From contig CAVSNS010000025.1 of the NCBI GenBank assembly GCA_963729325.1, forward strand, positions 1-64,000: DNA of 64,000 bases, read 5' to 3'. Numbering within the stretch: position 1 is the first letter of the stretch; every line of letters begins with the position of its first letter. The notes beneath the pieces were generated by a model. That model was not told where the DNA came from and did not search any database. It saw only the letters and a list, made by a program, of their open reading frames with translations. Source of the DNA: JABCYV01 sp963729325 (GTDB taxonomy: Bacteria > Acidobacteriota > Terriglobia > Terriglobales > Acidobacteriaceae). A program made the translations under genes and the position numbers. Shown here piece after piece: positions 1-9,547 of this stretch.

Positions 1-727
1 CTGCTAATGGCAACATCGTAATGAGCACCAGGATAATGGTAAAGCCGACAATTTCCGCCCTGGTGAACCGTCCATCGGCGTCGAACTGCGGCAACATCCG
101 AAAACCTGCGCGCAAATAATCCTCACGATACATCAAGGCAATCGCGAGGAAATGCGGGAATTGCCACAGAAAAAGGACGCCAAACAGAAACCAGGCCTGC
201 CGATTGATACTGCCCGATGCTCCGGCCCATCCGATGAGCGTCGGCATCGCCCCTGGAATGGCCCCCAGGAGCGTGCAAAGCGGAGTGATCCTCTTCAGCG
301 GGGTGTAGACCAGAAGGTAGCCCAGCAGAGTGGAGATAGCGAGCAAGGCTGACAGCCCATTTACCGCCGCCGCGAGGCACAGACCTCCGGCAACACTCAA
401 TCCAAGCCCGAACCACAAGGCTTCCCAGGCACTGAGTTTGCCAGAAACAAGCGGTCGGTTGGCGGTACGGCGCATCTGCGCGTCATATCGCCGCTCCATA
501 AGCTGGTTGAGCGTTGCGGTGCCGCTCGCGACCAGTAAGGTTCCAACCAGTGTGCTGACGAGTCTGCCTACTTTGAAGGGACCCTGGGAACCCAAATAAT
601 AGCCTGCCGAAGTGGTCATCAATATCAGTAGGTTTACTTCGGGTTTGGTTAGCGTGTAGTACTCCCGCAGCTTGGAAATAACGTTAGCCATTCGGCCCGG
701 ATCTGCTATTGCGTGGGACATAGCCAT
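1..727 (-). CDS. ctaB: Protohaem IX farnesyltransferase (haem O synthase), partial
   Basis: Integral membrane prenyltransferase that attaches farnesyl to haem B to make haem O, the precursor of haem A for the oxidase encoded just upstream in the same operon. The reading frame is open from the first base of the window, so the C-terminus is missing. Visible family motifs: an early TKPEVNLLIL segment, a first Asp-rich region reading NQLMERRYDAQMRRTANRP (the N-x3-E-x2-D-x2-M-x-R-T-x2-RP signature), then YTPLKR and, further on, WQFPHFLAIA, with several hydrophobic helices. Three in-frame ATGs (727, 721, 691) are possible and none has a convincing Shine-Dalgarno; I use the longest. Family assignment is firm. 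Confidence 0.93.
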   Translation of the reverse strand, partial: MAMSHAIADPGRMANVISKLREYYTLTKPEVNLLILMTTSAGYYLGSQGPFKVGRLVSTLVGTLLVASGTATLNQLMERRYDAQMRRTANRPLVSGKLSAWEALWFGLGLSVAGGLCLAAAVNGLSALLAISTLLGYLLVYTPLKRITPLCTLLGAIPGAMPTLIGWAGASGSINRQAWFLFGVLFLWQFPHFLAIALMYREDYLRAGFRMLPQFDADGRFTRAEIVGFTIILVLITMLPLA

Positions 728-757
728 AGGATGGTCACTGAGCTCGACAGGACACTT

Positions 758-1033
758 CTATTTGATTCGGTCCGATTCATCGGCGCCGTCCACGCCTCTG
801 AACTGATTTCGCTTGTGGTAAACGATGAAAATCATGCCAATGGACATCAACGTAGGTGGAAGTATAAGGATCAGAATCCCGCTGCGCAACGCCTGAATCA
901 TTCGTGCCCCCGCGGAGGCAGCCTGGGTGTAGCACAGGGCGCAGCTCTGCGCCAGGGCTGGGACGGCGAAAGTGAATAATACCAGCATCGCCCCAAAGAT
1001 CAGAAGGAGCCGTGGTTGTCTACCCAACCTCAT
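758..1033 (-). CDS. Small membrane protein with CxxC motif, in cytochrome oxidase operon
   Basis: About 91 residues: an N-terminal signal-like hydrophobic segment ending in ALAQ, immediately followed by SCALCYTQA (a CxxC pair), then one long hydrophobic helix (residues ~50-70) and a charged tail. It lies between cox subunit IV and ctaB on the same strand with short spacing, so it is probably cotranscribed. I do not recognise a named family. The CxxC on the outer face beside a copper/haem oxidase suggests a role in metal or redox handling during assembly, but that is inference from position only. Confidence 0.7.
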   Translation of the reverse strand: MRLGRQPRLLLIFGAMLVLFTFAVPALAQSCALCYTQAASAGARMIQALRSGILILILPPTLMSIGMIFIVYHKRNQFRGVDGADESDRIK

Positions 1034-1045
1034 TGTTTCTCCCTA

Positions 1046-1357
1046 TCACGAACAATTCGTACCGCACCTTAGCAGCCGGAAGCTGTCTGTCCACCCATAT
1101 TGCATAGTTAACAACACGAAACCTGTAAAGATTAGAACGAACAATACGAATCCGCGCTTTTCCGTCCACAGATGCATGAAGAACATGACCGCTAACCCCG
1201 CCTCAACCAATGCGACCGCCAGCATGCGCGCGAACATTTGCCAGGCATCAATATTCTGATAAGCAATCACGAATTGCAATCCGGCGAGCGCCAACAGACA
1301 AAGATAAACGACCAGGTCCTTCCCGATTCCAGCTTTCTTCACTTCTGCTGTTGTCAT
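1046..1357 (-). CDS. Cytochrome c oxidase subunit IV (prokaryotic)
   Basis: About 103 residues with three predicted membrane helices. The central segment (LVEAGLAVMFFMHLWTEKRG) resembles the MHL-containing helix 2 of the bacterial subunit IV family (COX4_pro/CyoD-like). It is a small accessory subunit of the haem-copper oxidase and sits directly after the subunit III genes. The open frame extends upstream to 1429, but the ATG at 1357 is preferred: it begins MTTAEVKK, has GGAG about 9 bases upstream, and the longer version would overlap the preceding gene. Confidence 0.88.
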   Translation of the reverse strand: MTTAEVKKAGIGKDLVVYLCLLALAGLQFVIAYQNIDAWQMFARMLAVALVEAGLAVMFFMHLWTEKRGFVLFVLIFTGFVLLTMQYGWTDSFRLLRCGTNCS

Positions 1358-1380
1358 AATTTTATGCTCCAGCTTTAGTT

Positions 1381-2001
1381 CTAGTGGGCGAGATTCAAGA
1401 GATAAACGAACGGTACGACAAACATCCAAACTATATCCACGAAGTGCCAGTACAGACTGAGAACTTCGATATCATCCGCGTTGTAGCGGCCGCCCTGGTA
1501 ACGCAAACCCACAACGATCAGAGCGATCACGCCACAGGTAACGTGCGTGAGATGCAACCCGGTGATACTAAAGAAGGCTGTCCCGAACAGTCCGGTTCCC
1601 CAGGGATTCTTCAAGAGAGTCATGCCTTCGCCGATCAGCCCCAGCCATTCGCGAATGTGCAGCAAAGCGAAGAGAATGCCGGCGGCTGCGGTAATCATGG
1701 TCCATCGGAAAGCTCCAGCCTTATCACCGATTTTCGCCGCGCGCATTCCGAGGAGCATGGTCAAGCTGCTGGTCAGAAGAATGAGCGTCATCAGCGCTAC
1801 GTTAGTGATGCTGTGGAAAGGTCTGGGCCAGTTGGCTGTGCCGTTGCGCAGGAATCCATAGGCGATCAGACACGCCGCGAAAGTCATCGTGTCGGCGATG
1901 ATGAACAGCCACATCGCCAGCTTTTTTGTCGGAATGGCGAACGGGGGTCCCGCCAACAAACCTGCTGGCTCGCCTTGCATGGTTAAATCGGCGTGGCTCA
2001 C
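1381..2001 (-). CDS. ctaE: Cytochrome c oxidase subunit III
   Basis: 206 residues, about five transmembrane helices. Family hallmarks are the late sequence FFSITGLHLTHVTCG (conserved GxHxxHV helix) and the C-terminal SLYWHFVDIVWMFVVPFVYL motif. It is a structural subunit of the aa3/caa3-type terminal oxidase in the cytoplasmic membrane. It is the second of two adjacent subunit III-type genes (the other at 2025-2717), about 25 bp downstream of it, so the two are almost certainly cotranscribed. The frame is intact. Confidence 0.95.
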   Translation of the reverse strand: MSHADLTMQGEPAGLLAGPPFAIPTKKLAMWLFIIADTMTFAACLIAYGFLRNGTANWPRPFHSITNVALMTLILLTSSLTMLLGMRAAKIGDKAGAFRWTMITAAAGILFALLHIREWLGLIGEGMTLLKNPWGTGLFGTAFFSITGLHLTHVTCGVIALIVVGLRYQGGRYNADDIEVLSLYWHFVDIVWMFVVPFVYLLNLAH

Positions 2002-2024
2002 GGCAACCTCCTAAATGTTGTCCG

Positions 2025-2717
2025 CTAAAGCTTCATCCAGAGCAGAAAAAGCAGATATAGCCACAGAACATCCATAAAGTGCCAATAACGGGCCGCTGCA
2101 TCCATCGTGCTGCGTCGCAAGACCGATTTCCTGAGCTTATCGATGACATAGGTCAACCCGCCCAGTCCGCCCAGCACATGCAAGGCATGTGTGGCGGTCA
2201 ACACGTAAAAAAAAGAACTGCTCGGATTAGTAGCCAGATAGAGGCCGTCCGCGCGCAACTGAAGCCAAGCGACGTATTGACCCACGACAAAGAGCAATCC
2301 CAGAAACAGGGTCCCATACAGCCAACCTGCTGGGCCCGCAGCCTGAGTTTTGAAGCCGGCCACTGAGGCGGAGACCCGGCGACGCGATAGCTCCAAAGTC
2401 ACGCTGCTAGCGAAAAGGACAACCGTGTTGAAGTAGAGGATTGAGGGCAAAGTGAAGTGCCGCCAGTCCAGCGATGAGCCTTTGCGAACGAACAACGCGC
2501 TGGTGAACGCCGCAAACATCATCGTGATGGCAAAAAGCACCACCCAAATGCCCGTCGAAGAAGGAGGCGGAGAGTAGTCCTGAACGAGATGCGAATCTCC
2601 ATCTGTCGGGACCAGGTTTCGCCAACCGCCGTTTCCGGATTGTCCGAGATCGGGTGACTGGCCATCCGGCGAACGACGCGGATCAATCTTCGGTGGTTCA
2701 TGAACCGTAGTTGCCAT
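2025..2717 (-). CDS. Cytochrome c oxidase subunit III (second paralogue)
   Basis: 230 residues. An N-terminal Pro/Asp-rich extension of about 50 residues precedes five helices; the C-terminal part contains LTATHALHVLGG and ARYWHFMDVLWLYLLF, the two diagnostic subunit III motifs. It is therefore a second subunit III homologue beside the one at 1381-2001. Paired short subunit III genes are known in some caa3-type operons, where both may contribute to the complex. It lies between subunit I and the other subunit III with short spacers. Confidence 0.93.
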   Translation of the reverse strand: MATTVHEPPKIDPRRSPDGQSPDLGQSGNGGWRNLVPTDGDSHLVQDYSPPPSSTGIWVVLFAITMMFAAFTSALFVRKGSSLDWRHFTLPSILYFNTVVLFASSVTLELSRRRVSASVAGFKTQAAGPAGWLYGTLFLGLLFVVGQYVAWLQLRADGLYLATNPSSSFFYVLTATHALHVLGGLGGLTYVIDKLRKSVLRRSTMDAAARYWHFMDVLWLYLLFLLWMKL

Positions 2718-2759
2718 GCTTTAGACTCCCCTTATGCGCTTCCGCCTGGTCAGTCCCGG

Positions 2760-4549
2760 CTATTTCTCCTCACTCACCGTTACTACTTTTTCCGGCGAAG
2801 CTTGCATGACGTAGTCGCCTGTGGAACTCTTCACGCCATACTGATAGGGATCGTGGTAGACCACGGGCAACTTGTCGCCAAAATTATTGTGGGGTGGCGG
2901 TGTCGTTGGCGTGCTCCATTCCAGCGACGTGGCTTGCCAAGGATTATCGGGCGCCGGCTTGCCCCAAAACCGGCTATGAATCAAGTTGTACACAAAAATC
3001 AGCTGGGCTGCGCCCGTCACCAGAGCAGCGACCGTGATGAACTGGTGTACCGGGATCAGCGGCTTCAGGTAGTCATCCACGAAGGCCGAGTAGCGACGGA
3101 CGTTCCCTGCTATTCCCAGGTAGTGGAACGGCATGAAGATGCAATACGTGCCCACAAAGCTAAGCCAGAAATGGATTCTCCCTAAAGTCTCATTCATCAT
3201 TCGTCCGGTCATCTTCGGGAACCAGAAGTAAGTTCCAGCGAAGATGCCAAACATAGCTGCTACACCCATCACCATGTGGAAGTGTCCGACCACAAAATAG
3301 GTTGCGTGCAGCATGATATCAATCGAGGGTTGTGCCAGGAAAAAGCCACTCATGCCGCCGCTGACGAACATCGAAATGAAGCCCAGCGCAAACAGCGATG
3401 CGGACGTAATCCGCAACTTGGAGCCGTACAAGCTTCCGATCCATATCAGCACCACGATCGTGTATGGAATTGTGATGATCAGCGTGGGGAAAGAAAACGC
3501 CAGCGATGAAACCGGATTCATTCCACTAACGAACATGTGGTGGCCATAAACCATGTAGCTGAGGACCGCGATAGCCCCCATGGAATAAATCACCACTCGA
3601 TGACTCAGGATTGGCCGGCGCATGCTGGTGATCAGAATATGGGAAACGATCCCTAAGGCAGGCACAATCGCGATGTAGACCTCAGGATGTCCAAAGAACC
3701 AGAACAAGTGCTGCCACAGAAGCGTTGATCCCCCGGAGTGTGGCTGGAGCTGGTCACTAATGACCAGATTCGATGGGATGAAAAAGCTGGTTCCAGCAAC
3801 ATGATCCAGAATGAGCAGGATGCAAGCTGGCATCAATACTGCAAATGCCGTAAGACCCATGCAAGAGGTAATGAACCACGCCCAGGCACTAAGGGGCAGG
3901 CGCATCAAGCTCATGCCCTTAGCCCGAAGGTCGAGCGTAGTTGGGATGAAGTTCAACGACCCCAGCAAGCTGGCCGACACAAAAGAGGCCGATCGAGGTT
4001 GCCCAGAGAACCACGCCCGATTCCCTGTCCGGGACCCGCGACACTTCCCACAGCGCTGAGCGGCGCATACTGCGTCCAGCCGCCCAAGGTCGGTCCGTCA
4101 GCTACGAAGAAGGATGAGATCAGAACCACGAAGGCGGTAAATGTGACCCAGAATGACATCATGTTGAAGTGGGGGAACGGCATGTCCTCAGCGCCCACTT
4201 GGATCGGCAAGAAATAGTTTCCAAACGCGGCGAAAGGCGCGGTGGTCAGGACAAAAAAGACCATGATGGTCGCATGCATGGTCATCAGTTGCAGGTAGTA
4301 CTCTGGCGTGATCACCCCACCAGGAGCGCCGTTCTTGGAGAGCAACTGCAGGCCCGGGATGGCAGCGTTGGTCCAGGCTAGATGGATCCGCATGAACCAT
4401 GACAGAACCATTCCAGTCAGGACTGCAACCAGTGCCAGGGCGTAATACTGCTTGCCGATGACTTTGTGGTCCAGGCTGAAAATGTGCTTACGAATAAAGC
4501 TTGTCGGGGGGGCGTGATGAACTGCCGCGTGGGGTGACATGTCATGCAT
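2760..4549 (-). CDS. ctaD: Cytochrome c oxidase subunit I (two frameshifts)
   Basis: Catalytic haem-copper subunit. Residues 1 to ~175 are read from 4549 (SLDHKVIGKQYY; the haem-a histidine in MTMHATIMVFF; GGWTQYAPLS). The rest is in another frame and carries the CuB His-Tyr motif FGHPEVYI, the HH pair in YGHHMF, and the haem-ligand segment HATYFVVGHFHMVMG. A third frame bridges them over about 30 bases (VVLWATSIGLF). Two single-base insertions explain this, one in the GGG at about 4015-4018 and one in the TTTT at about 3981-3984. Removing them restores a continuous protein of normal length (~596 residues), so sequencing or assembly error is more likely than gene death. Confidence 0.93.
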
Positions 4550-4605
4550 ATGCTCGCCTCAAATCAGAGTCTGTGCTCGTCAATGATGAGCGTAACCGCT
4601 ATTAC

Positions 4606-5408
4606 TTACTGCAGTGTCGCTTCCTTCTTTAGCCAATCATCGAAATCTGCCTGGGAATAAACATAGAGGTACGCTTTCATGTTGTAGTGTCCCAGGCCAC
4701 ACAGCTGCGTACACACAATTTCGTACTTTCCGTCTTGGTCGCCGTGAAGTGGATCGCAAGATCCAGTCCGGGAACAAAATCCTGTTGCACCCGCAACTCC
4801 GGCACGTAGAAGGAATGCCCGACATCCTTCGCGTGCATGAGCAAGTTGATCTCCCGATTCACCGGAACAGCCATTTCAGCGGTCACGATATCGTCTTTGG
4901 CGTCCTGGTCATTGGTCTGGTCGAGACCGAAATAGTTTCCGTTGGCCTCGCTGATGAGACTGGGATGAAGCGGGCCAAACTTTCCGTCGGGACCCGGATA
5001 ACGAAAATAGAAAGCAAACTGGCCGGCTTGGACCTGGATCGGCATAGCGTCGGGTCCAGGCGGGACAAAATATTGGGTTGCCCACGCCTTCACGCCAAAA
5101 ACCCCCAGGGCGAGAACTTCTGCGCCCACCAGAACCACAGCAGCAATTACCAAACCTTTGGCCCCACCGCGAAAAGTCTTAATGGTTGCTTCGGGGCGTA
5201 CCTTGGAGAATTGCCAGATGAAAATAGCCAGGATGATCTGCGCCGCCAGAAACGAGACTCCCGCCTCCACCATGGTTTCCGACATCTGCTCATCGATAAG
5301 GGCGCCATGGGTCGAGATGTTCTCCGGCGCCACCCAAGTGTGCCGGACAATGGGGATCGCAGAGGCAATCGCAATCACGATGATGGTAACTGCAAGCAAT
5401 TTCGCCAT
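4606..5408 (-). CDS. ctaC: Cytochrome c oxidase subunit II (one frameshift near the C-terminus)
   Basis: Two N-terminal helices (residues ~1-25 and ~55-80) are followed by a periplasmic cupredoxin domain. The first CuA histidine is in KDVGHSFYVPEL. The remaining ligands appear only after a one-base deletion (about 4731) is corrected: the other frame reads IVCTQLCGLGHYNM, giving C-x3-C-x3-H-x2-M, and ends at 4606. Uncorrected, the frame stops at 4677 and loses the CuA site. The GTG at 5420 could start the gene, but the ATG at 5408 has a GAGG stretch at good spacing. No fused cytochrome c domain is seen. It transfers electrons from cytochrome c to subunit I. Confidence 0.92.
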
Positions 5409-5471
5409 GTCCACCCTCACTTTTCGACAGCTTATTACCGGAGCTTTCTCTTGATTCCTGAACTCAGACTT

Positions 5472-6209
5472 TTACTTCGCTTTGAAAGTGAAATCAGCGG
5501 TTCCCGGCTTGCCGGCAGCCACGGTCACTTTTTGGGTTTGAGTTCCGTAAACTTCTTGCCAAGCTGTCAGCGTGTAGTTCCCTGGGGGAACGTTGTTAAT
5601 GGTGTAAGCGCCGTTTTCATCGCTCACCCCAGTCGGCCCTTTCACAACTACCATGGAGCCATGCATCCAAGGATGGATATTGCACTTGACCGGAATCGCG
5701 ACTTCCACGCTAGCCCAACTCACATCGAAAGGCGGCGATCCCGCGGGTTGTGATTTATTCCACTCAGCGTTCTTGGTCGGTTGGGGGTGAATATTGTGTG
5801 AGGTCTGGTCGCTGTTCGTCACCTTAAAGTGCTGGCCGGCGTCCAGCGCCATCACGTGCGGAATATACTGACAACCTTTCTGGTCCCACTTCGGAGTCTC
5901 GGAAGGCACCTGGCTCGACGCCGCGGCGTCCAGTCCCTCTGAAATATAGACGGCAACCCATCGGAGACCTCCGTTGGGACCCGCAACCACGGTTTCCGCC
6001 GTGATGGGCTTGTCCTTGTGGATCGCGGCGCAAGTCGGTTCCTTGGACATGTCAATCGGCCTCTGGTGCGGAGGTGTGCCATCAAGTTTGATCGTTCCGG
6101 TAATCTTGCCTTCTGCGGCGGCGTTCACGCTCTGCGTCGAATACAACAGACTGATGGCGAGCAGGAGTAGGACTGAACTAATTGCGGCGATTTGGTAATA
6201 GCCTTTCAT
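5472..6209 (-). CDS. Secreted cupredoxin-like protein with carboxypeptidase-regulatory-like domain
   Basis: 245 residues with a signal peptide (MKGYYQIAAISSVLLLLAIS). The middle contains a potential copper site: TSHNIHP (residues ~130-140) followed by VKCNIHPWMHGSM, a C-x3-H-x2-M-H arrangement like plastocyanin/cupredoxin ligand loops. The last ~60 residues (TGVSDENGAYTINNVPPGNYTLTAW) form a carboxypeptidase regulatory-like (CarboxypepD_reg) beta-sandwich. Lying between cytochrome c and cox subunit II, it could be a periplasmic electron carrier or copper donor for CuA assembly; this role is inferred. Confidence 0.8.
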   Translation of the reverse strand: MKGYYQIAAISSVLLLLAISLLYSTQSVNAAAEGKITGTIKLDGTPPHQRPIDMSKEPTCAAIHKDKPITAETVVAGPNGGLRWVAVYISEGLDAAASSQVPSETPKWDQKGCQYIPHVMALDAGQHFKVTNSDQTSHNIHPQPTKNAEWNKSQPAGSPPFDVSWASVEVAIPVKCNIHPWMHGSMVVVKGPTGVSDENGAYTINNVPPGNYTLTAWQEVYGTQTQKVTVAAGKPGTADFTFKAK

Positions 6210-6252
6210 TTTTGCGTCTCCTAGAATTCAGAACCCGCGCATGATGACTGCC

Positions 6253-7137
6253 TCACTGTTGCGGGGCTGGCGCCGGACCGGGTGGAGCAGCATTGGGATT
6301 GATCGGCTTCAAACCCAACTGTTTCGCGATCGCTTTCTCCTTACTATTCATCGGCTGCAGAGTGCGCAAGTAGAACACTAGCTCCCACGCTTCCTCCGGT
6401 TTCACATTGTCGGCGAACGACGGCATCGGTGTGCCGTCCAAGCCGGTCATGAAGATCCTGTAGAGGTCACTATCGCTCTCTCCGCACTTAAACCGCTCTC
6501 CATCGTGGAAGTTAAAGGCTTTGATCGGGCGATTTTGGTCGTCCGTAAGGGTGTCCGCTGAGGGACCATTGGCTTTGCCCTCGACGCCATGGCATTTCCA
6601 GCACTCCAGTTTCTGGAACATGGCCTGCCCAGCCTTGATCCGGTCCGCCGTCACTTCCGGCTCGGGAGGGATCTGGATCGGCGTTCCGGGCTTCTCAGTC
6701 GCGAACTTGGGTGAGAAGTGCTTGACGTACGCCACCAGATCGGCGCGTTGCTGCTTTGTGAAAGTATTCCACGGCGGCATCACAGAGGTATCGAGGCCTC
6801 GAGCAATCGTATTGAAGAGGTCCTCATCCGTGGGCAGAGTTCCAGTCGGCGTGGAGCGGCATTTGAACTGACCCAAGGTGAAGTTCCGCGGCTTGGGATC
6901 CAGCCACGGTTCGTTTTCGCCCAAGCCATCACCCTCCTCGCCATGACAACCGACGCAGTACCTGCGATAGTCTGTTTTCGCAGCGGCGGCATGGCCGGTC
7001 AGGCCGCCGATATGCGCTTCGGTGTTCATCCGCTGTTCTTCGTCGTACTTCGTCATCTGTGCGGAGGCGACAGCCGCCAGCGCGAGGACCACGACCGCAC
7101 TCGCTAACCGCGACCACTCACGTAGGTTTGTACGCAT
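6253..7137 (-). CDS. Dihaem c-type cytochrome
   Basis: 294 residues with an N-terminal signal peptide (cleavage after ASAQ). Two haem-binding motifs are seen: CVGCH near residue 62 and CWKCH near residue 180. Each belongs to a cytochrome c class I-like domain with a distal Met candidate (SVMPPWNTF and TPMPSFADN). The C-terminus is Pro/Ala-rich. It is probably periplasmic and passes electrons to the oxidase encoded downstream. The gene sits 15 bp from its upstream neighbour (7152-8498). Confidence 0.9.
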   Translation of the reverse strand: MRTNLREWSRLASAVVVLALAAVASAQMTKYDEEQRMNTEAHIGGLTGHAAAAKTDYRRYCVGCHGEEGDGLGENEPWLDPKPRNFTLGQFKCRSTPTGTLPTDEDLFNTIARGLDTSVMPPWNTFTKQQRADLVAYVKHFSPKFATEKPGTPIQIPPEPEVTADRIKAGQAMFQKLECWKCHGVEGKANGPSADTLTDDQNRPIKAFNFHDGERFKCGESDSDLYRIFMTGLDGTPMPSFADNVKPEEAWELVFYLRTLQPMNSKEKAIAKQLGLKPINPNAAPPGPAPAPQQ

Positions 7138-7151
7138 CGCTATCCCCTCTC

Positions 7152-8498
7152 TCAGAAGTCGAAGTCGAATCCTAGCAAGATACTGCTATTGGTTATGTCC
7201 GTTCCGTCTGGCGCAGTTCCGCGCTGCCGAAACCATGAGTACTCGTTGTGCCAGGCAAAACCGGCGCGGCTGGTCATAATTGGATAGTAGCGATATCCAA
7301 ACGTGTACATATCGATGTTCCCCAGGTTCGAAGCGTTGGTGGGCAAGGCTTGCCGTGACATGCGTTCAAACTCCGAGCGTTGGATGAAGATCAGCTGTGG
7401 ACTGTAGACGTAGTGAGTCTCTACCATGTAGCCGTTCCAAGTCGGCGAGCGTGCGCCTACTGGAAGAGGCATATTCGCAGCCGTGCTGGTTCCAAAGAAC
7501 GCGTTGTCCTCCCCATGCTGAGTCAAAACTAGGAAGTCCAGTTTGCCCAAATAGAACAATCCGACGAAGCCCTCGCGACTGAAGCTCTTGTTCCCCCGGC
7601 CAGCGGCATTGCCAAAGGGGGTCGCAATCCCACCACCGTTAGTGGTTAGAAAGTAGGTTGGCGCCTGTCCGACCATGGCATAAACGCCTACCCGCTGCAC
7701 CCCGAGCTTGCCGGTGTCGAAGGCTTGGCTGGCAGCAAAGAATCCGCTGTAAGCATTGCTCGAGGGCAGACCGACTTGGCCGTCGTTGGAGCTTAGCAAG
7801 GCAAGCGACACGCGAGTGCGGTCATTGTAGGAGTGCCCCATATACTCGACGCCGAGTTGGTTATCGCCGATCTGACCAAAGCTGTTGCTATCGCCCTGAG
7901 GTATAAAGTGATAGGTCTGATAGACGCCGGAAATGTTGGTAAGGGTCAGTATGCGCTTCTCAGAAATCAGGTTGTCGAGCTCGAACTTGCCTAGCTTCAC
8001 GTTGAACCAGGAGCTGCCAAAAAGATTGTCAAGCCGCCCCATTACCGTCTCAAAGTGGAACACGCCTGCGGAGTTCGAGGAGGGCAGCACATAGAAAGAA
8101 AGATTCTTCTCCAGAGTGCCCCCGGTGTGAAAGTCGAGGCCACTGATGTCGAAGCCTTGCGAAATGATCTGTTGCTGGGAGGTCGTCGTCGCTGAGGTGT
8201 CCACGAGCACCTTGTCGGTCCTCTCTCGGTGCCAGTTGGGCGTAATACGGAAGGTCACCGGCCAGTACGAAGGATTCTGCCAGATAGGAGAGTCCCGATC
8301 ATTCATCAACTGGTAACCGTTGTCCTTGAACTTTTGCCCGAAGTAATTCAGCATCGGCCAAGCCTCGTGGCAAGCCGAACAACGCAGACCATATTTTCGG
8401 GCAAAGGCGGGCAAAGCGTGAGCGTCGTTAACTGAACAACTGAAGATGAAGAAAACGAGCAGTAAACCAGCGACAAGACCCCTCGGGGACGAGGTCAT
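7152..8498 (-). CDS. Porin-like outer-membrane protein with N-terminal CxxCH haem motif
   Basis: 448 residues. A signal peptide is followed almost at once by a haem c motif, CSACHEAWPMLNYFG (residues ~40-55), and then a long stretch of alternating polar/hydrophobic strands with aromatic-rich turns typical of an outer-membrane beta-barrel, ending in a terminal Phe (LLGFDFDF). It is the first gene of the oxidase operon. The combination suggests a barrel protein carrying one haem, perhaps connecting periplasmic electron carriers to the outer membrane. The barrel call rests on overall pattern, not on a named family motif. Confidence 0.72.
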   Translation of the reverse strand: MTSSPRGLVAGLLLVFFIFSCSVNDAHALPAFARKYGLRCSACHEAWPMLNYFGQKFKDNGYQLMNDRDSPIWQNPSYWPVTFRITPNWHRERTDKVLVDTSATTTSQQQIISQGFDISGLDFHTGGTLEKNLSFYVLPSSNSAGVFHFETVMGRLDNLFGSSWFNVKLGKFELDNLISEKRILTLTNISGVYQTYHFIPQGDSNSFGQIGDNQLGVEYMGHSYNDRTRVSLALLSSNDGQVGLPSSNAYSGFFAASQAFDTGKLGVQRVGVYAMVGQAPTYFLTTNGGGIATPFGNAAGRGNKSFSREGFVGLFYLGKLDFLVLTQHGEDNAFFGTSTAANMPLPVGARSPTWNGYMVETHYVYSPQLIFIQRSEFERMSRQALPTNASNLGNIDMYTFGYRYYPIMTSRAGFAWHNEYSWFRQRGTAPDGTDITNSSILLGFDFDF

Positions 8499-8690
8499 GG
8501 AGTCCTCCTGGTGCAGAGTTGGGCGAAACCACCGCTAACGGAGACTGCGAATACACTCCACGAAATGCCGACAAGCGCAAGTTAGTGAGTCAGGAAAATT
8601 CTCGAGAGCCTAAACAAAACATTAACTGCTAGCAGGCGCCGAGCCTGGGGTAAATACAGTGAATGCTGTACTTTGAAACTGTGCTGCTGT

Positions 8691-8712
8691 TAAGTGCGTG
8701 CGGACGCACTTA
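8691..8712. promoter_or_regulatory. Perfect 9-bp inverted repeat, candidate TetR operator
   Basis: TAAGTGCGT and ACGCACTTA are separated by GCGG. The site lies in the 238-bp gap between the oxidase operon start (8498) and the end of the TetR gene (8737). A weaker palindrome (TACAG-N6-CTGTA) lies at about 8656-8671. No T-run follows on either strand, so an operator fits better than a terminator. Binding is not demonstrated. Confidence 0.5.
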
Positions 8713-8736
8713 TTTACACCTTGGGGCATTCCACAG

Positions 8737-9404
8737 TCAAGTGAAAAGCAGAGCGGGCTTCAAGCCGTGGCCTTGGTCGTTATCAGAAGATTCCGCCGGC
8801 TCGAAGTAACGAGCGACAATTCTGGCGATGGTCGCTGCCATTTTCCTGGCCCGATGGCGGTCCTGCCGCAGCACCATCGGGCCGGACAAATCCGAACGTG
8901 AACCCAAGCACGGAGACAAAATGCGCCAGACGCATCGATCTCTTGGTCGGGCAGGGCGCGGCATTCCTTGAATTTCCGTAGACGCTCGTCGAAAGCCTTA
9001 GTCCGCTCAAGCGGGCCGATACGGGTGAACAGCTGCCCCAACCCAGGATCCAGAAGCGCCCGTGGGATGACCACTCGCAGAAATTCGCGGTCTCTCCACA
9101 TGCGCTCAACTTCCCAGTCGACCAACTGAATGATCTCAGCTCCTACGCTCGGTGCCAGCGGCAGCCGTGCGTTCAGGTCCAACACTTCCTGGGAAACCTG
9201 GCACTTTATGATTGCCAGCAGCAAGCCGGCTTTGTTGGCGAAGTAGCGATGGATTAATCCTTCCGCACAACCAGCCCGAGCGGCGATCTCGCGAGTCGTA
9301 GTGGCTTCATAGCCGCGAGAAGCGAAAAGCTTGCTCGCCGCCAGGAGGAGTGCTCGTTCTCGGGCCGTTCGATTGCGTTTTCTTTTTTGAACGGCGATGC
9401 TCAT
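8737..9404 (-). CDS. TetR-family transcriptional regulator (two frameshifts in C-terminal domain)
   Basis: The N-terminal helix-turn-helix is typical: ARERALLLAASKLFASRGYEAT then TREIAARAGCAEGLIHRYFANKAGLL (residues ~12-60). The effector-binding half drifts through three frames: a shift near 8922-8934 gives AHFVSVLGFTFGFVR, and another near 8875-8885 gives MVLRQDRHRARKMAATIARI, ending at 8737. Uncorrected, the frame closes at 8760 with a nonsense tail. Start ATG 9404 (MSIAVQKRKR); a longer open frame to 9479 is not supported. It lies just upstream of the oxidase operon and may control it or itself; the ligand is unknown. Confidence 0.85.
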
Positions 9405-9547
9405 GGCACAGCCTCGTCGAAACAGGACAGTATAGAGCGAGATCGTGGCCGGGCAACAATCGTGACAAAAAGATGACAAACAATTTACTTTTCTCTGACA
9501 AGGAGGTTCTTCACGTTTCCAGAACCAGAGCTGAGACTTCGTCTTAC

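Noticed and set aside
4614..5753. 379-codon plus-strand open frame over cox subunit II
   Set aside because: It covers the CuA subunit gene antisense and lacks any recognisable motif.
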